NCBI GenBank assembly: GCA_905221605.1 | Contig: CAJNDS010002173.1 | Location: 248,001 to 312,000 of the forward strand | Length of the DNA stretch: 64,000 nt | Source of the DNA: Symbiodinium natans | Taxonomy: Eukaryota; Sar; Dinophyceae; Suessiales; Symbiodiniaceae | Direction: 5' to 3' | Shown here: positions 33,731-46,700 of the stretch, one piece after another | Position numbering within the stretch: the first letter of the stretch is position 1 | Layout: each line of letters opens with the position of its first letter | Position numbers and translations under genes: made by a program | Notes under the pieces: model-generated | Seen by the model: the letters and a program-made list of their open reading frames with translations, nothing else | Database searches by the model: none | What the model was told of the DNA's origin: nothing

Positions 33731-34183
33731 ATGGACTACTGGATTCCCAACGAACGCCGCGCATTCAGCAAGGCATGCTCAAAACATCATGTTTTCGTCA
33801 TTCCATGGCATGGCCTAGGCTTTCATATTCTCGACACGGATGTAGACATTGTAGACTTGGTGCTCAGACCTTTTAAGAAACTGAGCTTGCTTCAAATCAG
33901 TGCCAAGAATATGGAACCCTGTACCGCGCAGAGACGAGTGTGCTACACAGAGCGTGTGTTTAGCTCACTTCGATTCAAGCCACTCATCACCCCGTTGTGG
34001 GACAGTGCTGGAGAGATTTACACACCAGTGGCGGGAATACACATCCACAGCCCCCATGTGAACGCTGCACGTCAGTCACGAGACCTGGCGGATGCTGATG
34101 TTCTGGAGATTTTGAAAGAGTTTTACTTACGAAAATCGGGATTGCCTGTTGGCAAAACCAAGGAGATGCTTCTTTCTTCATAA
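33731..34183 (+). CDS. Unassigned 150-codon ORF on the plus strand
   Basis: ATG-to-TAA frame with protein-like composition (MDYWIPNERRAFSKACS at the start, GKTKEMLLSS at the end). It contains no repeats and shows no family resemblance or splice structure. It would be the only host-like gene on the plus strand left of 55 kb, which counts against it. It could be the antisense of an intron or a fragment of a mobile element. Confidence 0.25.
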   Translation: MDYWIPNERRAFSKACSKHHVFVIPWHGLGFHILDTDVDIVDLVLRPFKKLSLLQISAKNMEPCTAQRRVCYTERVFSSLRFKPLITPLWDSAGEIYTPVAGIHIHSPHVNAARQSRDLADADVLEILKEFYLRKSGLPVGKTKEMLLSS

Positions 34184-35027
34184 CAACAATGGCTCAAAAG
34201 GCAGAATCCCGACTAAACGCGACTGCCCAAGATGTGACTGCCCAAACGTGGACGCTCCCACAGATGGCTGGGATTCAATGCGACGACTTCAAGTGTGATT
34301 CCCCATTGTGGACGCTCCCCGATGCGCATTTCTACCCAGCGATGTGAAACAGAGCGTCTACCCAGTACCCTGCCTAGTTCCCGGCTCTCTCTCTCTCTCT
34401 CTCCCCCTCCCTCGCTCCCTCCCTCCCTCACTTCCGCATTTGCTGTGCTTCTTGCATTTCCTCAACGAAACACATGATCTAGGCTTGAATGTGTCATTAC
34501 CTCCCCATTGTGAGGCTGCAAGAGCACACAACGCATCTCCTCGTTGGCTGTAACTAAGCCCTCTGAGTCCTATATCCTATAGCCTACAAAGCCAAGATCC
34601 CTCATAATTCATATTAGCCCTCCTATGAACTCCCAGGCCCCCAAGCCTGAAGTGATAGACTCGGCGTCAGCGGATCTGAACTGGGCCATGAGTCGCTGGC
34701 GGAGATAATACCTCGGAATGAACTGTTCAAGAAACTTAAAGAACCCTCTTTTCTAGGACACCCTGTGACACGTCCTCGCACAGGGGGGGGGGGGGGGGGC
34801 CTAATTGGGCTGTCCAGGCTTCTTTCTGATCTTGGCACAAAACTGTAAACATCTCTTGCGAAGAGGGGAGGGGGGGGGAGGGAGGGGGAGGGGGGAGGGA
34901 GGGGGGGGGGAGGGGGGCGACGAGGGCCCAGGGGAAGCTGGCGTCCAGGTACCCCAAGACGACGCTCAACGTGCTCGTCATCGTTGCCGTGAACGCCTGG
35001 CCGAACCTCGGCTGCTGGCGTTCTGGG

Positions 35028-35125
35028 TTTAGGGTTTAGGGTTTGGGGTTTAGGGTTTAGGGTTTCGGGTCTAGGGTCTAGGGTCTAGGGTCTAGGGTCT
35101 AGGGTCTAGGGTCTAGGGTCTAGGG
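35028..35125. repeat. TTTAGGG then TCTAGGG array
   Basis: Five TTTAGGG-type copies are followed by about nine perfect TCTAGGG copies: a clean example of a variant unit expanded in tandem. Confidence 0.93.
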
Positions 35126-35392
35126 TTAGGGTTTGGAGGTGGGTTGGCGCAGGCACCCGACAGCCAAAAAGGCCGGCGGATCAGAAGTGCGTCAACCCGT
35201 CAAGCACCTGAACTCTCTGACTTCAGGTGCAGCCCTCGTCCCTGGCCCAGCCCCATACTGTAAGCACAGAAACAGAACGGGCGGAATGACCCCACTCCAA
35301 CTTCCCAACCTGCAGGTTCTTGCAGAAAAGGCTTAGGAACACATCTCTGGCCCGCAGGCCTAAACCCGGAACTGTGCGACCCAACGTGACTC

Positions 35393-36245
35393 TGCAACCC
35401 AGTAGCACGAAGGGCACCGCTGGCTCATCCCAGCCACGATTCCACAAGTAGAAGGCCACCTGCATGGAGCGCACGGAACGCACGGAACGCACGGGGCGTA
35501 CGGGACATGGCAGGGAACTCCAAATCACTTCCAAGCTATTGGGTGTGGCCCCCACATGCCGTGACTTCCCCACCTCCAAAGACGACGTGGCAAACTGAGC
35601 TGGTAGGTGCAAACGACCGTCCACGTAGAGCACGACCAGTATGAAGCGATAGGCCATCTTGAGCTGATCCAGCACCTCCGGTCGCCCTAGCGCGGCAAAG
35701 AGGTCGCCAGCGAACAGGACCGGGAGGAACGTGATATAATTCAGGATCACAAAGCCTTTGACCCTCGCTGCTGTCATTTTGATGTGGCCCTTTGCTATGA
35801 CCAAGAAAGTCGCATAGAACATGAAGCATAGTCCAGCAAACCGTGGTGCCCCCATACACTCGTACATGATGGTGGCCAAGAACATGCCATGCTGCAAGAA
35901 GCGGCTTGCAATCACGAAGTTCTCTTCTGTCAATGTCAACATGGCCTCTTCAACACGAAGCCTCAATGGGTTCTCGAGCGGGCAGGCAGGCTCGCGCTTT
36001 GTTGCCAACACCAACCAACGCATCATGGAGCTTGCATCCGAGAAAGACAAGGCACAATGCACCGAAAAAAGCAGTATGGAAGGAACCAACTGCATGGGAA
36101 ACAGGTCCGTCATGATTTGTCTTTCAGGTTCAGACGCGCCGCACGACATTGCTAGGCGTCTAGGCAACGTTGGTATCACTTGCCCGTCGCTGTCGAGCAC
36201 GTGCGGACGTCCAGCAAGGAGGCTGCTTGGGGCTTTCGTAAACAC
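35393..36245 (-). CDS. Multipass membrane protein, two exons recognised
   Basis: Exon 1 is 35574-36245 (224 codons from an ATG) and exon 2 is 35393-35459. They join in phase 0 to read SSLEVAFYLWNRGWDEP. Both sides of the junction share AGGTGG, so the exact cut is ambiguous. Hydrophobic segments: PMQLVPSILLFSVHCAL (about 50-66), FLQHGMFLATIMY, FAGLCFMFYATFLVIA (about 132-148), VILNYITFLPVLFAGDL and YRFILVVLYVDG, with PFVLLGC in exon 2. Unspliced, the frame reads on through intron with an RSVR repeat. I know the general type (membrane-embedded N-terminal halves of cyclases and channels in dinoflagellates) but not this family. Further exons are expected below 35393. Confidence 0.5.
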
Positions 36246-39200
36246 GAAGCCTCTAACCCAACAAATTCCAGGTCCCGCAACTAGGCAACTAGGTTTCCCA
36301 AAGACCCAAAATCTCCAAACATAAACACAAAGCTTTGCCTGTGGTAGTCCACTAACGCCCCCTTCAACTCCACCCCCCTAACCCGGGGCGCAGAGAGAGA
36401 TGGAGAAACCCCGCTTCAATACCTTTGGGGGGGGAGGCCAACTTCAGTCTTGCGTTTGCGAGTTTTGCGATTTGCACTGATCTGACACCGACCAAAGCCC
36501 CCCAAAACTCGCTGAACCCTCGTGAACCCTCGGGCAAGCTAAGGCCTTTCGCACCGAGAGGATTGCGGCCTGCGGGCGTAGGTGAAGGCGCTCTTCCTCA
36601 GGGAACAAGCTGCCGTGAAGATATTGTTAGAAGCCTTTGTTCTACATGACATGTACTCCACTGACCCCCACCTGGACGAGCCATACGAGATGAAGCCCTG
36701 GTCTAAGTGTCCCAAGTCACGACTACCAAAACGCTTGCTACTGTAATTGGGAGGGCAACTTAAGTAGACGATCCCAGAACCCGGTCCAACATCCCCACCC
36801 GCCCACCTGAAGCATCCCCTACCCGGGCCCTACCCTTGACGTGCACATTCCTTAACATTGAAAATGAACCAAAACCCGTGGGCCCTGCCACACTTAGCGC
36901 AACGGCGATCTCTACCCTTCAACATGACACCGCACTGTCTCAACAGATGAGAAATCATGCCGCGCTTCTCGCAATGTTGATCCCCGTTGATCAGAAAGTG
37001 TGGCCCTAAAATCGCAAGAAGCGTGGCCCCACCCCATTTGCTCAATGTTGAGATAACAGAACCGTGGCCCTGCCATCATTCTCGAAAGGTTGATTTCTGT
37101 TGATATTTAGCATCCCAAAAGGCACTGAGCCAGTGGGAAGCATAGGGGGGGTGGGGGCCGGAGGGAGAACCAGGCCCACAGATGGGGTGGAAGAAGAGAG
37201 AAGATGAATGAATAGGAAATGAGTTCGGAAAAGGTGAGAAGGAAAGCATTTCCTCTGTTCCCTCTCCATCATGTCTTTTGTTCTTTTCTCCGTGGGTGTC
37301 CTCCTTCTACTCTCGTCCTATCTTGCTGTTCTCAGAAAGTGTTGTAAGACTGACTTCCTTGCCCCTTCTGCTGCCGAGAACAAGGAAAAGAGCAAAAAGA
37401 CGTAGCATTCTTTGCGGCTCTTGCCCACAAGCTCCAGTGCCAAACTCTACGCCCTGCAGTCCAAGCCTCAAAAAAGAAGAACTTCAAGCCTAAGCCCCCA
37501 AATCCCTCGCAAGTCTCGTCTCTCCACTCTTTCGATCTTGCAGGCTCGTAGGACTGAAGAAAAATCGTACTTGTAGGAACTTAAGCAAATATCCCAACTG
37601 CTTCGTTCCTTAGACCCTGAACCCTGAACACCAGGTGCTGAGCACCGATCCAGCACTACGCTCTCTGGGCTTCGCACGGGCGTGCTGGAGGTGTCGCAGC
37701 AGAGACTGGGCGCAGACAATGAAACCCTCAAACCCCGATATGCTTTGGGGTTCCGGGGTGTTGGGGTTGAGGGTTCAGTGGTTTAGGGTTAAGTGTCTGG
37801 GGGTCTATGGTCGGCTTAGGTCTCGGGAAGCCTCAGACTCGCAGAACAGGCGAAACCAGGTGCCAACTCTCGATGATCCGCTGCTTGGAAAGACTTTGGG
37901 TAATGCAGGGGCCCATGCAATGAGAATGTGCATTTGGGGTAGTGCATTGCTTTTTCCGATCACAGATGATACCGGTCTTTCAGCTACTGTACCAGTTGCA
38001 AACTTAGAGAGCCATACTGCACTGGGCTTAGACTTGGCATCTGCGAGTACCGAAAACACACCAGCAAGTAATTCCGACAAAGAGTAGGGGTTCCTGCGTG
38101 GAGGTTAACTTCTTAGAGTCTCTATTCGAATGTCTTGTAGTTTAGAGGATCAAAGCTGCCCATATTGGACTCCGCCCCGACAGTCTGAAAGCGTCGAGCT
38201 GTTCCCAACCCCCTAAAACACCCTGAAGCCTGAAGACCCTGGAACCCTCACAAACCCAACCCCCTGAAACCCTCGAACCCCGGAACCCTGCACTCCACTG
38301 TTTCTCACGGCCCAAAGGCTGACTGCGGAAGCTTTGGGCTTCGTTGGCGCGGAAACCGGGGGAGTGAGGGTTTAAGGTTCAGGTTGTTGAGTGGGTGCGG
38401 AGAGCCAGGGTTCAGAGCTTTCGGGTTGAGGGGTCCCCCATTTCAGGCGTTGCAGAGTGTCTGACTGCGGGGTCGCAACCCGAGGCAAGCAGGCGGCAGG
38501 TCTTGGGTCCTAGGGCCTTGACGGAGTCTCAGTTCAGGATGGTTGGGGTTCGGGGTCGGGGGGATGCAAGGGTGCAGACACAACCCCCAGCGGAAGGCAC
38601 CCCTGTGGAGCCTTGCACGAACGATGCCCTGCCGTGCTCTTTGGCCCTAAGACGCTGCAAGCCGCAAGGCTTTGCATTGGACCCTCTAGCATTTTTTGGC
38701 ATTCTAATTTACATGTATATTTATCTATATATATATATATATATATATATGTTTGCATACATTTTTTGTATACACATATATATATATATATATTGTATGT
38801 ATGTATATATATATATACTCTATGGTTACCTATTTCTACTAAGTTGATTACTTCCTTTGCTACGATCGTGTGCTCACTATCTGTACAACTTCCATCACCA
38901 GTATGACTGTTATCATGTTTTCTTCGTGAGAGCGGGCAGCGTCGGCGACTTTTGTCGGCATCTGGCCATAACTGTCCGCATCTTCGGGTATCAAGATTGA
39001 GGCTCTCATTCTGAGAAGTTGGGGTGTAAAGTTTAGTGGCTTAGGGTTGGGAGGGTTTCGGGTGGTTAGGAGGAGTTCTAGACTTGGGTAGAGATGGACC
39101 CGCAATCTTGATCGCCACCTTGAAGGCTTTCAGCCCACCTTCTCTTCAACCACCTCGATGACATCCTGCGACACTTCCTGGCGGGACTTGAGGGATTTTT

Positions 39201-40252
39201 GGGCCTGAAACCTGCACACGCTGTACAGTAGCCCTCGGGCAGGGAACCAACGGCGAAATGTTCAACTTCTTGGGTTTGAGGCTCCTGCGACCATATGGAA
39301 GGGGGTCCTTCTGAACCAGGTTTAATAAGGAGTGCCGAGATATTTAAAAAAAAAAACATGGATCAAGGAGCCAATCCTGGGTTTTCGGGTGGCTTGGTTA
39401 GGGTTGAGGGCTTAGGGAACCGCAATCCCAAATGAATATTTATATATACATATATATATATATATCCATATATATATCCATATATATATATATGTATCCA
39501 TTTCTATATATATATATCTTTATTTATTTATTTCCCCTCCCTCCCCGAGACGTGCCTGTAGCGGGGACCAGCCCTTTGATGCATTGAATGCATCCAAGGC
39601 ATCGGCCCAACCATTCTCCTTCCAGGGGTTTAAGGTGCTTGGTTCTAGGACCCTAATACCCTAATACCCTAATACCCTAATACCCTAATACCCCAATACC
39701 CTTATACCCTAATACCCCAATACCCTAATACCCTAATAACCCTAGGCTTGAGGGCTTGAAGGGTTGGCCGGGTTTGGGGCCTTGTCAAGGGTGCCAGGAG
39801 GGGAAGAGGGGAAGAGTTGGGAAGCACCCATGCAGCTTCATAGAACTTGAGGTGTGTATTGCCGGAGAGAGACACCAACTCTCAAAGTTTAGTCGTTTAA
39901 AATTAAGCCCGAAGCGCCAAGAGTCACGATCCCGGGCATACCTCTCAGCGCCAAGCTCCAACCCTCGTTTAGGGATTAAGGCTTAGGGTTTGGGTGTACA
40001 TCAGATGCGCGCGAAACATGCAGGGAGGCCCTCCAGAGCTATCAAGCCGGTAGACCGCTTGATGCATCTGCCCCGTATCACATGTGTGCGAAGAGCACAC
40101 CAGACTAACAGCCCTCGCACTGCAGGATACCCCAATCAAGGCATGCCTGGCAGGATCAGGCTCAAAGGGACTCCTGCTCCGAATCATCGGCCCGATGCCG
40201 TGAGGGTGGAGGGGTACCGACGCTCTCTGAAGCCCTCTTCCCCTTTGCGGTC
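36246..40252. other. Mostly non-coding block with a few exon-like segments
   Basis: One well bounded minus exon lies at 39139-39204 (66 nt, phase 0, AQKSLKSRQEVSQDVIEV and on, TTTCAG acceptor, GT donor). A weaker coding-like segment is at about 38930-38990 (DADSYGQMPTKVADAA). TA-rich microsatellites occur at 38720-38820 and 39430-39535, and a CCCTAATA array at 39648-39745. Frames at 36.8-37.3 and 37.6-38.1 kb are open but unassigned. Confidence 0.4.
39648..39745. repeat. CCCTAATA array
   Basis: About 11 copies of an 8-nt unit CCCTAATA, a variant of the telomere-like repeat not seen elsewhere in the window. Confidence 0.93.
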
Positions 40253-40297
40253 CTCGGACTTGTCAAAGTAGATATCTCCCACCCGCTGGAGGATTTC
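40253..40297 (-). CDS. Short exon, possibly the eIF3b C-terminus
   Basis: A 45-nt phase-0 exon (EILQRVGDIYFDKSE) lies between a GCCAAG acceptor and a GA donor. It can join in phase 0 with the exon at 39139-39204. It lies downstream of the last secure eIF3b exon. The acidic, coiled character would suit the variable eIF3b C-terminus, but it could equally be the next gene. Confidence 0.35.
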
Positions 40298-40759
40298 CTT
40301 GGCATCCGCATGTCCCCGTCTCTGATCGAATCTAGGACTTGAGGCTTGTGAATGCCATCTCCAAGTGAGGGAATACGTGGGGAGGTTAGGTAGGGCCTTG
40401 AGGGGCGAGAAAGGAGCCTACTGACACCTGGTCCAGGACGTTGCCGCAGTATTGGCTAACTGATCCTGGGCCCAGGTCATCAACCCAAGGAGAAAAGGGT
40501 TCGAGGGTCCCAAGGCCTCTCTGCCTTTCAACAGCTTGTGGATGGTTTTTGTGCTTGAACGCTGGTGACAATCCACCCCACTGGAAGCTGGCGAAACCCG
40601 ACACATGCACCCTCCTAGGGCAGCTCGGGCTTGAAATCTCAGCAGCATGAGAGTAAGCATCTCTGCTAGAACCGGCCCTGAAACCCCAAACATGCCTAAA
40701 CCTTCAAGTGAGAGAGGCCCCTCACGTCACGGCCTACAGCTGAACCTCAGCCGAGGGGC

Positions 40760-43700
40760 CCTGAAGGCGTTCATCTTGCCCTCCCGCTCCTGAGTCGGGA
40801 AGCATCCCCAGCAGCTCTCGGGTGTGCTTAGAGGTTTGAGGGCTTAGGGTTCATCACCAAGGAGATTTCAAAAAGGCCTAAAGGAGCTCAGAACCAAAGT
40901 GCCTCTTCAGGGGCTGTTCTACGGAATCGTGTTTTCAAAGGGCCTGATCAGGGAACCTGAACTTACAACACAAACCCCTTACCCCCCCAAATTGCTCCCA
41001 GACTCGTTGCGGTAGGCGTTGCGTGCAGCCTCTTTGGCCTGTCACAATGAAGTTCATCAAATGGTGTCAATACGTGTATATATATATATATATATCGATA
41101 TATGTATTGGTTTACTCTTTTTTAATGCATAGACCGGTATACATCTTATAAAAGGAAGAACACCCAAAAATGAATGGACACTTCACTGGGGGAAGCCCCA
41201 TGCACCCTCAAATGCACATTCAGAACTTTCGGATACTGGGTATATTCAAAGTTCATAGAGCCTTTGAGCACGCTACAAGTATGGAGCCCCAGCCCTAGCA
41301 ACTACATACGTACATACATACATACATGCATGCATGCATGCATGCATACATACATAGATACATACATACATGCATACATGCATACATGCATACATGCATA
41401 CACACATACATAGATACATACATGCATACATACGTACGTACATACATACATACATGAAATAGTATGTGTATATGTGCATAAACTTATATATAGATTTAGA
41501 TATAGATATAGATATAGATATAGATATAGATGCTTGTCTTCCGCCTTCTATGTGCGGGCGTCGTTGAGGGCGTCTTCACTCAAAAACTTCTTCTTTATAT
41601 GTACGTATGTGTTCGGGGTTTTGCGTGCTTGGGGTGTTGAACGTTTGTGGCAAGGCTGAGGCTGTGCTTGGGGCTGGGGCCGAGGTTCAGCTGAAGAAGT
41701 TGGAAGGGTTTTGAGCGGTCAAAGCCCAAGATCCACACAACCCAAGGATCCTAAAGTCCTCAAGGGCCCGAAACCCTAAACCCCAAATCCTACGCCCTGC
41801 TCTTCAGGTCCAAGGCAGCTCCGACCTGATCATCCAGCTGGTCGTATTTCTTGGAGTACCTCGGTCTTGGTGATGGTCTTTGTCTGGGCCCTTCTCAACT
41901 TACGACCTACCCTATACTTACGTTGGTCGTTACGGTGCCGTCGCTTCCCCCCTTCCTTTCCCCTCCTTCGGTCTGGGCCCCCTGGCCCAGCAGTTGGGGG
42001 GGTTGGGGGCGGTTTAGTTAGGGTTCAGGGTTTCATGGTTTTAGGGTTTGGGGCTTGGGGTTTTCTGGTTTGTAGATTATATATGTACTATATATATATA
42101 TATATGCATACATCATATGTGTGTACATATTGTGGAGATAGATACACACCTGTTGGCTTTCATCATCGGCTTTGCGGCTCGAGAGTCTCCGTGAATTGCC
42201 GGGGGGACTTGCCCTGAAGAGCCTTGGGCCCAGGGCCTGCAAGCGCTGTTTCCCTGGGAGGCTGCGAACCCTTTCGCCTGCCTAAGCCTTTCGGGATCTG
42301 AAGCTCAGGACTGCAGCGAACCCCTCTCCGAGCCTCCAATCCCCCACAACCAGGTCCCACCCTGCAAGCCCGCATGTCTGAGCCCAGCTTGGGCGCTGCT
42401 TGACATTCTTTCGGACATTTGCCTGGAAAAGGCAGTCGGTCATGGTCAACTTTGTCTTCAACGAGCGTGCAAGAACAGCGTGAGTGTAAGAAACACCATC
42501 GAGTCGAAAAGCACCGCCTCCACCTACCTCAAAACAACCCGAGAAGAGAAGACATCACAAGCTCAATCCCTGGCAAAGCTCCCGCCCGAACCTTGGGGTT
42601 CAGGGTGCCTGGTGCAGGATGTACAGGCTTTGGGGGGGGGGGGGGGGGCTGCTAGGGTGCCAGGGTGATAGGGCCTGGAGACATACACGCTACCGCGCCT
42701 GCTTGGAGCTCGAGAGGAGGCAGGGCGGGTGCGGCCGCCACCTACGTGACACAACGTGGGAAGCAACATCCCCCCGAGACTTCGTGTTAGATGTGTGAGA
42801 TCCCACAACCACTGGCTTTCAAAGCAAGCCGCGAAATCTGCCACAGCTTCTCCTTCTGCTGCCGATGCCTCAGTTGCTGGGGCAGTGGCTAGAAGGTGAG
42901 AGGAGCCCTTCGATGGTCAGAGCTGACACTGCTTTTGGACTTTTTGGAAGCAGAGGGTTGCGGAACTGCAGAGGTTGGGATGGAGATTCTTGCCTCTGTC
43001 GCAATGGAGCACATCACAATGGGTGTCACATGTGCAGCCTCGGTCACAGAACACGGCCCTGGAAGGTCCAGATTGCAAAGCCGGCTTCCATACTGTACCT
43101 TGCCAAAAAAGGGCAAAGGGAAGGGGGAGGGCGCAGGGTGCAGAGGAGGGGCTAAGAGATAACTAAGTCAGCTCGCGCAGAACTGGGTGTATTACTTCGT
43201 TTGCAGATGCCTATGAGAGCATCACAACAATGTGTTCGTATCGTTCATTGTATGTATGTCACACTTGCCCCACAACCTTTGCATCACTGGAGCCCACTGC
43301 ACCCCAAAGCAAGAAGGCCGAAGTGGCTTGAAGCCGCCGATTTCGTTCTGCATGGGCTGCGTCACTGCTGTGATGACATACCTGAGTAGGTATACCCTAA
43401 AGGCCCCAAAGCATAAATTGTGGGGCCATAACTAGCGTTCCGGCTTTGAGGTTGAGGACCTCTAAAAACCTCCAAGGCTTTGCTGGTTTGTGCAGCTTGG
43501 CTAAAGCCTTTGCTTGGGATCTCAAGGCTCCATGCAGGCGCAGGTTTCGGGATTCCTTAGAGAAGAAAGAGGTCCCCCAAAAGGAGCCTGAATTTTAGGG
43601 ATCCAGGTGTGGATCGTCCAGGCACCTGGATGACGGATCCCACTGCACGTCTGTGAGCATGAAGTGCTCATCCTGCCCAAGAAAACTTAGGGCTCAGTAG

Positions 43701-46700
43701 GGCCCCCCCGTGTGCAGAGGAGACATGGTCTTAAGGACTTTTTGACTTGCGGCTCGACACAATGATGACGTGGGAGGGGGTAGAGAGTTTGAGAAGCGTT
43801 CTCAGCGTTGAGGAAGACGTACTCTATTTTTGGCCAGTACGGTATCTCCGGGGTCGGCTTCTTAGACGAATCCGGCACCTTGTGCAGGATCTCGAGCTTG
43901 TTGTCGCTGGTCATCCCTCCGAAGAGCAGGTCGCCGTGGCCGACGGCAGCGCAGACGAAGTACTGCCTGGGGGGGGGCTTCCAAAGTTCGGGGGGCGTCA
44001 CAGATTGAGATTGAGACTCTGGGTCTAGGAGTCGAGAGGCCTCTGTGCGATTGGTAGGCAAACTGTAGGGCTTGGGATAGTCAAGTTGGCATCTGCTCTC
44101 CTGCTCTGCAGGCTCGCAGGAAGGGGCAGTAGCATCAAGAACTCTTTTAATGTCTGCTTGCTACCAAAGAGTGTCACCCGGACTCGCAGCTACGAGCAGC
44201 ATAACTGAAGCGAGGCTGAGAAGCTGAGAAGCCAAGTCGCTTCCAAAACAGGAGGCCACAGGCGTGGAGTACGAAAGCAGAAGACGCCAGAAAGCTGTGC
44301 TTAAAAAGATCGTCTCGCCCCAGGTGCCCGATTCCGTCTAAGATGTGATTTGTATCTGGTAGCAGTACGTGCGCCTTCTACGCTCGGCGCCACTCAGCCT
44401 CGCTTACTTTAGCTACCCACTTGCACAGGGTGTTCTCTACAACACAAGGAAGACACGGAAGATGATATACGTATATATACACACACACGCATCTTTATGT
44501 TGTGGATCCCTTTGCTGAAGGACACCCCATGACCAGCGATCAAGCATGGACGTAGTAACCACCCTCTGAACCCTCTAAACCCACCAAATCCTCTAAGCCC
44601 TCTAAACCCTCTAAGCCCTCCAAGCCCTCTAAACCCACTAAGCCCTCTAAGCCCTCTAAGCCCACTAAACCCTCTAAGCCCACTAAACCCTCTAAACCCT
44701 CAACACCTTGGCCCAGCCACCCCTCGGGAGCCCAGAAGAAGTTGTTGTAGCTGTTGGAGGGCAGATCGAAGAAGCTGAGCACTTCGCACTTCTCCTTGCC
44801 TGGGAGGTGTTTAGGCGCTTAAGGGCTTTAGGGTTTAGGGTTTAGGGTTTAGGGTTTGGGGCTTTAGGGGGCTTATAGGGTTTAGGGCTTTTGTGTTCGG
44901 GTTCCCTAAAAACCCTACGAACCCCAAAACCGTGAAACCCCAAACCCAGGAATCCTAATTCCCATCCCTCGGATCTCGGGGCCTTGGACACCGCATCGAT
45001 TCTGTTGTACATAATCCCTCATGTAAACCACCTAATCGCGCAGAATTCGCTCGGACATTACTAGAAGTTGAGAATGCCGTATTGGGAAGGGATAAGTTAA
45101 AACTAGCAGAGAGGGAATGGCTCGGGTCTTTTACGGCTTCAAAAACAGGGCCACATCCCCTGCACCGAGGCGCTGAGGCCGTAGATGAACATCTTCGGGT
45201 GGTGTCCGGAGTCGTCGCTGGTTAGCAGGGAGAAGCGGTGGCCCTTCGTCTCCCAGTGGAAACCTGTCAAGGACATGGCAAGCCTCCATCAAAACCCTTC
45301 AAGGGGATGATCCTCATAAGCCCACTCTTCTAACTGCGTTGGCTGCACTCTGTGACCTGGGGGGGGGGGGGCGCTCAGGGATCAACTACTCGGGGGCTTC
45401 ACTCGGGGGCTTCAGGGGTTTTAGGGGCTTCGGGGGATGTAAGTTTTGGAAGTTTGGGGGAAGCAGGATTCAGGGTTTGAGCTCTTTTTGATTTGTGGCT
45501 TATGACTCAAAGGGCTTGGGGGGGGGGGGGGGGGGAAGGTAAAGGCTGCAGGATTCAGAGTCAAGTCATCGGATGTGAAACGGCCCCCGGCCTCGAACGG
45601 AGTCTTTGACCTCTACGATGTCCACGGGGATGTTCTTCTCCCGAATGCCTCAGGTTCTTCTGGTTTCTGGAGCCGGGGGGGGGGGGGGGGGGGGGGCTTG
45701 TTCTTATGTAGAGTTGAAAAGAGACCTTCGAAAGTTGGTCGAGCACCTGAATGCCCCGAGGGCCCTGTGGGAGCCCACAGAACCCCGAACTGCGGCCATC
45801 TACTCGGGGGGAACCTTTCTCAACCCCTCAAGCAGATGCCACAAGTCCGAAACCCTGAAATATACAAAACCCTCAACTGCCCGAAACCCTCAATTCCCCC
45901 CCAAGTCTCCCAAAATGACGAAACCCTGCAGCTGCAGCTCTCCCTCCCCGAAGCAGCCATGGAGCGGAAGATCTCCAGGTTCGTAGCGCCCTTCTTCTTG
46001 GTCCTGGGGCGCTTCGGCCGGAATCGAAAACTTGCCGAAATCCCAAAACGCCCGCAGCGCCCCAAGGCCCCCCCTGAACCCCCCCCACACCCCCTTAACC
46101 CCTGAACTCCACACCGGCACTCGAGTCTCGAACCCAAAGGCCCTTAATTTTAACTTTCAACGAAGGCAACAGCGAGATACTGGGGTCATTGTGGAGTCTG
46201 GGTTTAGGGTGTTTAGGGTCATCGGGTGTAGTGTTCGTGTTGGGCTTGGGTGGAAGGACTCTGGCCCTTGAAGCCCCCACCCTGAACCCCCTTGCGCGAC
46301 CCAGCGGCTTGCTAAGCTTGGTGTTGATGAGGCAGAGGTAGTCGCCCTGGCCCCACAGGAACCCGACACCCCCCAAACTCCAAGGAAGCCAACCCACACC
46401 TTCCACTGTTGCAGCGGAGGTTTTTCGGCCAGGCTTGGAGATTGGCGTGGGGTTCGACGTTCGGTTTACTTCTGGATTTGGGGATTCGGGATTCAGGGTT
46501 CCCGAGGCATGGTTGCGCGATAGACTCGAAACTCCCATGCCGACGGTCCAATCTCCAGAAACAACTCTGAACCCTTTAAACCTCCAAAGCCGCTCTGAAC
46601 CCCGACGCGTTTCCCCTCCCCCCGCACTGCCACCCTGAACCCTAAACCCTCAAAACCCCCCCCCCCCAACCCCCACAAAACCCGCCCCACCCACCCAGGC

